This document shows positions 1-4,730 of a stretch of 5,650 nt of DNA, piece after piece; the first letter of the stretch is position 1, and every line of letters starts with the position of its first letter. The position numbers and the translations under genes are program-made. Below the pieces are notes generated by a model. It ran no database searches and was not told the DNA's origin. It worked only from the letters and a program-made list of their open reading frames with translations. The DNA is from Candidatus Methanoplasma sp. (GTDB lineage Archaea > Thermoplasmatota > Thermoplasmata > Methanomassiliicoccales > Methanomethylophilaceae): positions 1-5,650 of the forward strand of contig JAITQH010000114.1 of the NCBI GenBank assembly GCA_031288985.1, written 5' to 3'.

Positions 1-1434
1 GCCAACGTGGACAGACTCGAAAACTTGAAGAAAGAATCCGCTTTGTTGTCCGCGTCCGACGTCGTGAAAGAAGGCGACAAGGAAAAGTACGACAGTCTCA
101 AAAGCAACGAGAAATCTAAGAAAGAAACTTTTGACGCGGCGGCAAAAGCCTGCTCTGCATTGCTCCCCGAAGAATATGATTACAAGAAAATACTGGCTAA
201 CAGCGACCGTATTAAGCGTCTTTCCGAGGATCTGCAGAAGATGCTGCTTCTTCGCGACACGCCGATCCGCAGGACGGAGAACCCCGCTCCCCGCACAGAG
301 AAAAAGAACGGGCGGACGATCGCGGTTGCGGTGATTCTCGTCGGCGCGATCGTTGCGGCAGGAGGTCTGGCGCTGAACATACTGCCCCTCATGGCAGTCG
401 GCGCGATCGTTGCGGCAGGAGGTCTGGCGCTGGCGCTCATGAAAAAGGATCGCCCATACGCCGCTCCTTCAAGCCCGCGCTCCGACGCGCCCGTGCAGGA
501 TGCGAGGGTGGCCGAATATGAGCGTGAAGTTGCAGATGTTGCGGCCGCGATCGGCCTCAAGAGCACGTATCTGAGCACGGACGTCCGCACCATGTCGGGC
601 CTCCTTGAAGGGGCGAATGCGCTCAAAAGGGATCTGGTGCAGACCGCCGATGCCGATCTTGAATACAAAACCGCATCGGCCGGCCTAAAAGAATTCCTGG
701 CCGTCTTCGGCGGGGAGGAAAAGTTCCTTAATCTGCACCGGGACCGCGTCAAAAGGTTGGGCCTGGAAGGGCAGATCAAGACCCTGGAAGACAGCATAAA
801 GGAGTCGGGATACTACGAGATCTCAGACAAGGAGACGCCGCCCGACAGATCTGAAGAGATCCGCGGCATGGACGTGCGTCTCGGCGAGATCTCCGCACAG
901 ATGCGCGTGCTTGTCAATGACAGCGAGACCGACAGACTGAGAGACGGGTTGGCGGCAGACGAGTCGGATCTTCTGCGCCATGCCCGCAGATGGGGCGTGC
1001 TGTCCCTCGCCCGCGGCATGATAGACGAGGCCTGTTCGGACATCTACTCCGGGATGCAGCCCGCAGTCGTCTCCACTGCCGACAGGCTTTTGGCTCTGAT
1101 GACCGAAGGGAGATACCGCTTGGATCTGGATCCCCGCAATTCGGACATCTCCGTAGTATCTGACGCAGACAGCAAGAAAGAGAGCCAATGGAGCGCCGGA
1201 CTGGGGGATCAGGTGAAACTGTCGATCAAACTCGCCGTGGCAAGGGAGCTTTCCGAGGAGAGGCTGCCGATCCTCTTGGATGACGTGCTGCTCACATTCG
1301 ACAGCAAGAGGAAGAAAGGCGCATGCAGGGCGCTGCGCGAACTTTCGGAGGATATGCAGATAATTCTGTTCACCTGCGACCGCGAGACCGCTTCCCTGAT
1401 GAGGGAAGAGGGGTGCGAACCCATCGAGATATGA
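1..1434 (+). CDS. SMC/Rad50-like ATPase of YhaN/SbcC type, C-terminal part (5' partial)
   Basis: The frame is open from base 1, so the gene starts upstream; the GTG at 7 is probably an internal valine (residues below count it as 1). The N-terminal Walker A part is missing. Visible in order: charged helical, probably coiled-coil sequence (1-100); two hydrophobic segments (about 104-124 and 126-145); more coiled-coil (about 165-330); a conserved YhaN-like stretch ending LMTEGRYRLDLD; a degenerate ABC signature SAGLGDQ (396-402); Walker B LPILLDD (420-426) with Asp-Asp where classical ABC ATPases have Asp-Glu; the D-loop region after TFD (432); and a final strand IILFTC (452-457). YhaN-family proteins are SbcC relatives usually paired with a YhaO-type metallophosphoesterase, so a role in DNA-end processing is possible, but no partner is visible. 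No switch histidine follows the last strand (FTCDRE). The gene ends with TGA, facing the rib operon. Family placement is fairly sure; substrate is unknown. Confidence 0.8.
   Translation, partial: ANVDRLENLKKESALLSASDVVKEGDKEKYDSLKSNEKSKKETFDAAAKACSALLPEEYDYKKILANSDRIKRLSEDLQKMLLLRDTPIRRTENPAPRTEKKNGRTIAVAVILVGAIVAAGGLALNILPLMAVGAIVAAGGLALALMKKDRPYAAPSSPRSDAPVQDARVAEYEREVADVAAAIGLKSTYLSTDVRTMSGLLEGANALKRDLVQTADADLEYKTASAGLKEFLAVFGGEEKFLNLHRDRVKRLGLEGQIKTLEDSIKESGYYEISDKETPPDRSEEIRGMDVRLGEISAQMRVLVNDSETDRLRDGLAADESDLLRHARRWGVLSLARGMIDEACSDIYSGMQPAVVSTADRLLALMTEGRYRLDLDPRNSDISVVSDADSKKESQWSAGLGDQVKLSIKLAVARELSEERLPILLDDVLLTFDSKRKKGACRALRELSEDMQIILFTCDRETASLMREEGCEPIEI
340..432 (+). repeat. Exact 36-bp direct repeat (340-375 and 397-432) inside the ATPase gene
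   Basis: Bases 340-375 and 397-432 are identical over 36 bp and separated by 21 bp, a period of 57 bp or 19 codons. Both copies are in frame and encode VGAIVAAGGLAL (residues 112-123 and 131-142). Each copy forms the core of one of the two hydrophobic segments. Identity includes all third codon positions, so this is duplicated DNA and not just similar protein. The 21 bases following each copy are not alike. Confidence 0.93.
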
Positions 1435-1440
1435 GAGTGC

Positions 1441-1454
1441 GGGGCGTACGCCCC
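1441..1454. other. 14-bp perfect palindrome just after the ATPase stop codon
   Basis: The sequence ggggcgtacgcccc is its own reverse complement and begins 6 bp after the TGA of the upstream gene. As RNA it could form a 5-bp GC stem with a GTAC loop. No T-run follows on the + strand, so it is not a clear terminator. It may help end or stabilise the ATPase mRNA. Confidence 0.4.
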
Positions 1455-1478
1455 AACTCCCATCCAAAACAATTTGAA

Positions 1479-1509
1479 AAGACCGGGGTGCGCCGCACCC
1501 CGGCGTCTT
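1479..1509 (-). terminator. Hairpin at the end of the rib operon, between convergent genes
   Basis: An 8-bp perfect stem (cggggtgc 1484-1491 with gcaccccg 1495-1502) has a 3-base gcc loop. It extends by a further 5 bp (aagac 1479-1483 with gtctt 1505-1509) across a 2-base bulge. On the minus strand it is followed by TTTTC and more T-rich sequence, so it best fits the end of the rib transcript; it lies 13 bp beyond the second TAG of ribH. Being double-stranded in either direction, it could also act on the oncoming ATPase transcript. Confidence 0.55.
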
Positions 1510-1522
1510 CGCGGCCTACTAT

Positions 1523-1546
1523 CTACTCGAGCCTCTTCAGCAACTA
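1523..1546 (-). other. Possible pyrrolysine (TAG) readthrough and C-terminal extension of ribH
   Basis: The ribH frame meets TAG at 1546-1544 after ...GVDTAV. The next six codons in the same frame read LLKRLE, followed by a second TAG at 1525-1523. From memory, archaeal lumazine synthases such as that of Methanocaldococcus jannaschii continue past this point with a last helix resembling AAVKMVKRLK, so the TAG falls where a lysine-like residue is expected and LLKRLE matches the helix. This suggests TAG is decoded here, as pyrrolysine in a Pyl-using archaeon, giving a 136-residue protein. Alternatives are a harmless late nonsense mutation or a sequencing error. No PylRS or tRNA-Pyl gene is in the window to support it. 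Confidence 0.5.
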
Positions 1547-1933
1547 CACCGCCGTGTCCACACCATCCCTCCCTTTCTCACTGCGATCCATGGCCTGGAG
1601 CTGCGTCATGTCGGGGCCGGTGACGCCGAACGCCACCGGTTTGTTGTATTTCAACTGAAGATCGGATATGAGCCTGGATGCCTGCGCTATGACGATCTCG
1701 TCATGCTTGGTCTCGCCCTTGATCACCGCTCCCAAAGTGATGACGGCGTCCACGTCGCCTTTCTCAAGCAGTGTTTGGACCGCCAAAGGTATCTCCATCA
1801 CTCCCGGAACCATTATCGTCTTGGTTATCTTCACGTCAAGGAAGTCGGCCTCAGCTTTCGCCCTCTCGATCATCATGGATGTGACGTCGAAGTTGAATTC
1901 CGCCGCCACCAGTCCTATCTTGTATGCTTTCAT
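1544..1933 (-). CDS. ribH: 6,7-dimethyl-8-ribityllumazine synthase
   Basis: Catalyses the penultimate step of riboflavin synthesis: condensation of 5-amino-6-ribitylaminouracil with 3,4-dihydroxy-2-butanone 4-phosphate. The 129-residue product has the family's landmarks in order: AEFNFDVT (11-18) for substrate binding, VPGVMEIPLAV (42-52), GAVIKGETKHDEI (68-80) with the catalytic-type His77, GVTGPDMTQLQA (103-114), and Arg117 in the phosphate-site region. The ATG at 1933 is chosen because aaggtg lies 6 bases upstream and the N-terminus begins directly with the first beta strand. It is the last gene of the rib operon, 21 bp after ribC. The frame closes with TAG about seven residues short of the usual end, and conserved-looking sequence continues beyond; see the entry at 1523-1546. 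Such enzymes assemble as pentamers or icosahedral 60-mers. Confidence 0.95.
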   Translation of the reverse strand: MKAYKIGLVAAEFNFDVTSMMIERAKAEADFLDVKITKTIMVPGVMEIPLAVQTLLEKGDVDAVITLGAVIKGETKHDEIVIAQASRLISDLQLKYNKPVAFGVTGPDMTQLQAMDRSEKGRDGVDTAV

Positions 1934-1939
1934 TTCTCA

Positions 1940-1945
1940 CACCTT
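1940..1945 (-). promoter_or_regulatory. Ribosome binding site of ribH
   Basis: On the minus strand aaggtg lies 6 bases before the ATG at 1933, in the 21-bp gap after ribC. It matches part of the archaeal Shine-Dalgarno consensus (GGAGGTGATC) and supports this start. Confidence 0.65.
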
Positions 1946-1954
1946 CTATGTATC

Positions 1955-2416
1955 TTATACCGGACCTTCGTCTTCAAAACCCTGTCTGAGCCCCGTTCCC
2001 GCTCTGCGGGTGAGCTTTTCGGGCCTGAACAGAAGATCGTAAACGTTTACCGCATGTTCTCTTGCCCTTCTGTCGGCCAAGAATGCCAATTCTTTGTCGT
2101 CCTTGGCCTCGTCGGCGTGGACGAACACTTCTATTATGTGTTTGTTCGTCATCAGCTGTGCGCGTATGAGGCCCGTGGAGGCTTCGTGAGCGCACATTTT
2201 ATCCTTCTCCATGGGTCCGGGCATGCCCAATGCGATGACGATGTCGCACCCTTTCTCTTCGATGAGCTTCTTGCATGCGACGGGGAGGTCTTTGACCCCG
2301 GGGACGGTGTACCTCTCCGTTCTGAACCCTGTGCCCGTCCTTTCCAGCTCGTCTATTGCGGCGCGTCCCATGTCGAACCTTGCAAAGGTCGTGTCGGCGA
2401 CGCCGATGATCTTCAT
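1955..2416 (-). CDS. ribC: Archaeal-type riboflavin synthase
   Basis: Last step to riboflavin: dismutation of two 6,7-dimethyl-8-ribityllumazine molecules into riboflavin and the ribitylaminouracil precursor. The 153-residue protein is the archaeal form, a paralogue of lumazine synthase and unrelated to the bacterial two-domain RibE. Visible features are VADTTFARFDMG (6-17), TVPGVKDLPVACKKLIEEKGC, ALGMPG followed by EKDKMCAHEAS, AQLMTNKHIIEVFVH, DEAKDDKEL and a C-terminal GLRQGFEDEGPV. These match the archaeal family closely, including its length. The ATG at 2416 overlaps the ribL TGA by 4 bp (ATGA), so translation is probably coupled. The stop is TAA. The gene belongs to the four-gene rib operon. 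Confidence 0.96.
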   Translation of the reverse strand: MKIIGVADTTFARFDMGRAAIDELERTGTGFRTERYTVPGVKDLPVACKKLIEEKGCDIVIALGMPGPMEKDKMCAHEASTGLIRAQLMTNKHIIEVFVHADEAKDDKELAFLADRRAREHAVNVYDLLFRPEKLTRRAGTGLRQGFEDEGPV

Positions 2417-2841
2417 TCCTCTCCCTCCAGGCTCCTTATTCTCTGCACTATCCTTCTGGTGGCGTTAAGGTCTTCGGCGCATTCGTCGGCCCTTGCCACT
2501 TTGATGCCGGCCAATCCTCTCTTTGCCAATTCGTCTTCGAGTTCGCCGGCATCGAATGTCTGATCGAACCCCAGCACGATGATGTCGGGAGCCACCTCCC
2601 GCACGGTGTCGAACATATCTCCGCCGTTGCCGACGATGGCGCGGTCGACGGTCTTCAGACTGCCGACGATCCTGACCCTCATGCCCTCGGGGGTGATCGG
2701 TTCATGCTTCTTCTTCCTGACGGTGTCGTCGCAGGCGACGACGACGACCAGTTCGTCGCCCATCGACCTTGCCTGCTCCAAATATGATATGTGGCCCGTA
2801 TGCAGGATGTCGAAGACGCCCGATGCCATGATCCTCACCAT
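2413..2841 (-). CDS. ribL: FAD synthetase (FMN adenylyltransferase), RibL type
   Basis: Transfers an adenylyl group to FMN to give FAD and pyrophosphate. The 142-residue protein is a single cytidylyltransferase-like nucleotidyltransferase domain: ASGVFDILHTGH (6-17) holds the HxGH nucleotide-binding motif, ISYLEQARSMGDELVVVVA follows as in the family, then MRVRIVGSLKTVDRAIVG and the strand DIIVLGFDQ. The fold is shared with glycerol-3-phosphate cytidylyltransferases; the FAD role is assigned from the rib operon context and likeness to the archaeal RibL of M. jannaschii. ATG at 2841 is preferred: it lies 4 bp after the ribB stop and gives the N-terminus MVRIMASGVFD. A TTG at 2871 would add ten residues and overlap ribB; the ATG at 2829 (MASGVFD) is also possible. 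Only one cysteine (DEC) lies near the C-terminus, whereas I recall two in the M. jannaschii protein. Confidence 0.9.
   Translation of the reverse strand: MVRIMASGVFDILHTGHISYLEQARSMGDELVVVVACDDTVRKKKHEPITPEGMRVRIVGSLKTVDRAIVGNGGDMFDTVREVAPDIIVLGFDQTFDAGELEDELAKRGLAGIKVARADECAEDLNATRRIVQRIRSLEGEE
2424..2428 (-). promoter_or_regulatory. Ribosome binding site of ribC
   Basis: GGAGG on the minus strand, 7 bases before the ribC ATG, lies inside the last codons of ribL. This strong site confirms the start at 2416 and lets ribC be translated at a high rate despite the overlap. Confidence 0.75.
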
Positions 2842-2845
2842 TGTA

Positions 2846-3556
2846 TCACAGGTCGGCCCCTGTCCTTTCAAGATATTCGTCCCAAGCTTCGATTATTTCG
2901 TCGCCGGTTATGAACTGCATGTCGTTCTTTTCTGCGTATTCCATGACGCACGCCTTATTTGTGGCTCCGCCGTTGTCTCCCATCATCTCGCAGAGCGTCG
3001 CGGACGGGTGGACTCCCGCCATGTACATGAGCGCGGTGCAGAGTTCGGTGTGGCCCCGGCGGGTCTTGAGAATATTTTTCGTCGTGTTCAGAAGATGCAC
3101 ATGGCCGGGTGCTCTGAAATTCGCGCCCAGTTCGCGGATCTTCTGTTCGGTGGGCGAATCTCCGAATATCGTTTTCACATATTCCGATATTGTGAGGGCG
3201 CGGTCTGCATCGGTGATGCCCGTGTACGTCTTCCTGTGGTTTATGGTCACTCCGAAAGACGACTTCGTATTGTCGTACGGTATGTCGTTGGGAGCCATGG
3301 ATTCAAGCAGCGGATACTTCTTCCGCGCGTCCCAAAAGACATCCGACAGGAAAGGAAGGCCGAGCTCTGCGGCAATCCTGTTGGGCGTCGTGGTGCACAC
3401 CAGTCCGCCTGCGTCGTGCCTCATCGTTCTGAGCGCGTCCGCCGTTATGAATTGTGACGCAATGGTCATGTCTGCCTCGCGTTCACGATCGTCGAAGTCA
3501 TACACCAGAACCATCTTTCCATTTTGTATATCGCTGAGAACCTTTCCTACAGACAT
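2846..3556 (-). CDS. ribB: 3,4-dihydroxy-2-butanone 4-phosphate synthase
   Basis: Converts ribulose 5-phosphate to 3,4-dihydroxy-2-butanone 4-phosphate and formate, the four-carbon building block for lumazine. The 236-residue product is the stand-alone archaeal form without a fused GTP cyclohydrolase II domain. Landmarks are YDFDDREREADM (19-30), where Glu25 and Glu27 correspond to the metal and substrate acidic residues; DAGGLVCT (48-55); SSFGVTINHRKTYTGITDADRA (99-120); FRAPGHVHLL (147-156); RRGHTEL with metal-binding His169; and CEMMGDNG (189-196). The ATG at 3556 is chosen because GGTGATC lies 3 bases upstream and the N-terminus then matches homologues; an in-frame ATG at 3610 would add 18 poorly family-like residues and overlap the TATA box. 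First gene of the rib operon, ending in TGA 4 bp before ribL. Confidence 0.95.
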   Translation of the reverse strand: MSVGKVLSDIQNGKMVLVYDFDDREREADMTIASQFITADALRTMRHDAGGLVCTTTPNRIAAELGLPFLSDVFWDARKKYPLLESMAPNDIPYDNTKSSFGVTINHRKTYTGITDADRALTISEYVKTIFGDSPTEQKIRELGANFRAPGHVHLLNTTKNILKTRRGHTELCTALMYMAGVHPSATLCEMMGDNGGATNKACVMEYAEKNDMQFITGDEIIEAWDEYLERTGADL

Positions 3557-3559
3557 AGA

Positions 3560-3567
3560 GATCACCC
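3560..3567 (-). promoter_or_regulatory. Ribosome binding site of ribB
   Basis: Minus-strand GGGTGATC ends 3 bases before the ATG at 3556. Seven bases (GGTGATC) match the 3' part of the archaeal Shine-Dalgarno consensus. The spacing is short, but no other candidate start is so well placed. Confidence 0.65.
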
Positions 3568-3580
3568 TGCCCCCTCCCCC
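3565..3580 (-). other. G-rich leader tract of ribB
   Basis: On the minus strand the tract reads GGGGGAGGGGGCAGGG and runs directly into the ribosome binding site. It lies in the predicted 5' untranslated leader of about 30 bases. The G-runs could allow a two-layer G-quadruplex or pairing that hides the ribosome site. No FMN-riboswitch-like structure was recognised. Confidence 0.45.
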
Positions 3581-3597
3581 ACTCTCCGGACGCGTAC

Positions 3598-3610
3598 ATG
3601 CGACTCGCAT
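3598..3610. promoter_or_regulatory. 13-bp palindrome, possible operator of the rib operon
   Basis: The sequence atgcga-c-tcgcat is a perfect inverted repeat of two 6-base halves about one base. It touches the minus-strand TATA box and lies between it and the predicted start of transcription, where a bound protein would block the polymerase. Archaeal rib genes can be controlled by RbkR-type regulators, but I cannot match this site to a known motif. Confidence 0.4.
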
Positions 3611-3616
3611 ATAAAT
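3609..3616 (-). promoter_or_regulatory. TATA box of the rib operon
   Basis: Minus-strand ATTTATAT fits the archaeal TATA element. Transcription would be expected to start some 25 bases downstream, near 3586, giving a leader of about 30 bases to the ribB ATG. This agrees with the presence of a ribosome binding site. Confidence 0.55.
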
Positions 3617-3672
3617 GATTGTTCACCATGTACCAAAAAATAAGTATGACCCAAGCCCATGCTGCGGTCTGC

Positions 3673-3679
3673 TTTTATA
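3673..3679 (+). promoter_or_regulatory. TATA box of the sugar-phosphate isomerase gene
   Basis: TTTTATA lies about 29 bases before the ATG at 3705. With the usual archaeal spacing of about 25 bases, transcription would begin within a few bases of the start codon. No Shine-Dalgarno sequence precedes the ATG, so the mRNA is probably leaderless or nearly so. Confidence 0.6.
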
Positions 3680-3704
3680 CTCGCATAAGATAACGACTGG
3701 TTGA

Positions 3705-4661
3705 ATGACGAAGACGACGGAGCCGGACAAATATAGGCAGGCGGCCATGCTTCCTGAGCATATTGAAGAGTCGCTCAGGACGCTGTCGGCTCTGCGGCTG
3801 CCGCCCGAGCTGAGAGTATGCATATTCGGAGTGGGAGCCTCGGCTCTTGCGGCCGACGTTCTCTCCGACTATGCGGACGGTGCGTCCCGATCGCCCATTT
3901 ACGTCATCCGCGGAACAGAACTCCCGGGATGGGCCGACGAGAGCACAGCCGTGATCGCGGTGAGCTACTCCGGAGACACCTGCGAAGTCCTCGACGCTTA
4001 TGAGAAAGCCCATGTCCGAGGCTGCAAGATCGCGTGCATAACATCCGGCGGAAAACTTTTGGAGAAATGCGCGTCCAACGGCGACCGCGCCGTCAGACTG
4101 CCGCCCGGCCTCGTGTCGAGGGATGCGTTCGGCTACATCATAGGAAGCATAGCCGCCGTGATCGAGGCCATGGGCGTCTGCAAGGCGGCCACCGACCTCG
4201 AGGCGCTGATCCCGGAATTGAAAAGACACCGCGACGAGATCGTGGACAAGGGTTACGCCCAAGACATGGCCATGAGGCTACTGGACAGGATACCGGTCAT
4301 TTACAGCCTCGGAAGCATGAGATCGTCCGCAATAAGATGGAAGGCGCAGATAAACGAGAACACCGAATTCCTGTCGTTCTGCGGTTCTCTTCCGGAGTTC
4401 AATCACAACGAGATCGTCGGATGGACCGGCGACTGCAACAGCGAACTGTTCGTTCCTGTGGTGATCTACGATGAAAACGCGTCGCAGAGCATGAAGAACA
4501 TGACCGACACCTCGATGGACATCCTGACGGAAAAGGGGTTCGACATCGTGACATACACTGTCAGCGGCTCCGGGAATCTGGAGAAGAATCTGAAATGCAT
4601 TCTGATGGGGGATCTGGTGTCCATAAAGATGGCATGCGTCCGCCGTACGATAACTGCATAA
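3705..4661 (+). CDS. Bifunctional phosphoglucose/phosphomannose isomerase
   Basis: Interconverts fructose 6-phosphate with glucose 6-phosphate and mannose 6-phosphate, feeding gluconeogenic sugar into glycan and nucleotide-sugar synthesis. The 318-residue protein has two SIS (sugar isomerase) halves. In the first are GVGASALAAD (42-51), where the family more often has GMGGSGIAGD, and SYSGDT (87-92), the phosphate-binding loop. In the second are QINENTE with Glu218 and LPEFNHNEIVGW with His234. The 16-residue Glu-His spacing equals that of the catalytic pair Glu203/His219 in the Pyrobaculum aerophilum enzyme, which I recall as the family model. The C-terminus GDLVSIKMACVRRTITA ends abruptly compared with homologues that run on through a GVDP-like stretch. 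The ATG at 3705 sits at the right distance from a TATA box. It stands divergent to the rib operon; glyA follows 69 bp downstream. Confidence 0.88.
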   Translation: MTKTTEPDKYRQAAMLPEHIEESLRTLSALRLPPELRVCIFGVGASALAADVLSDYADGASRSPIYVIRGTELPGWADESTAVIAVSYSGDTCEVLDAYEKAHVRGCKIACITSGGKLLEKCASNGDRAVRLPPGLVSRDAFGYIIGSIAAVIEAMGVCKAATDLEALIPELKRHRDEIVDKGYAQDMAMRLLDRIPVIYSLGSMRSSAIRWKAQINENTEFLSFCGSLPEFNHNEIVGWTGDCNSELFVPVVIYDENASQSMKNMTDTSMDILTEKGFDIVTYTVSGSGNLEKNLKCILMGDLVSIKMACVRRTITA

Positions 4662-4674
4662 GGCGGGGACGGCG

Positions 4675-4700
4675 GCCTTCGGGCGTGCGAACACTTTTTT
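4675..4700 (+). terminator. Possible terminator after the isomerase gene
   Basis: A very short stem (gcc 4675-4677, ggc 4682-4684) closed by a TTCG loop is followed ten bases later by six T's (4695-4700). Archaeal transcription often ends at a U-run without a strong hairpin, so the T-run is the main evidence. The same T-run may be the TATA element of glyA. Confidence 0.35.
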
Positions 4701-4702
4701 AA
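4695..4702 (+). promoter_or_regulatory. TATA-like element of glyA
   Basis: TTTTTTAA lies 28 bases before the glyA ATG. It is a weaker TATA match than the one at 3673, but it is the only AT-rich element at the right distance. It predicts a leader of only a few bases, in line with the lack of a ribosome binding site. Confidence 0.4.
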
Positions 4703-4730
4703 CCGCTCGGTGTTACACGCCTTGAATTAT

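Noticed and set aside
7..9. GTG as the start codon of the ATPase gene
   Set aside because: The frame is open to the first base of the window and the ATPase family needs an N-terminal Walker A region, so the gene almost certainly begins upstream.
823..1467. Minus-strand open frames opposite the ATPase gene
   Set aside because: The plus-strand reading contains a recognisable signature motif, Walker B and final strand; the antisense reading has no recognisable domain.
3557..3610. N-terminal extension of ribB from the ATG at 3610
   Set aside because: The 18 extra residues do not resemble the family, the start overlaps the TATA box and palindrome, and the ATG at 3556 has a good ribosome site.
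1703..3614. Long open frames on the plus strand across the rib genes
   Set aside because: They are antisense to four well-recognised genes and show no family motif, promoter or ribosome site.
3557..3704. FMN riboswitch upstream of ribB
   Set aside because: The space from predicted transcription start to ATG is about 30 bases, far too short, and none of the conserved RFN-element sequence is present.
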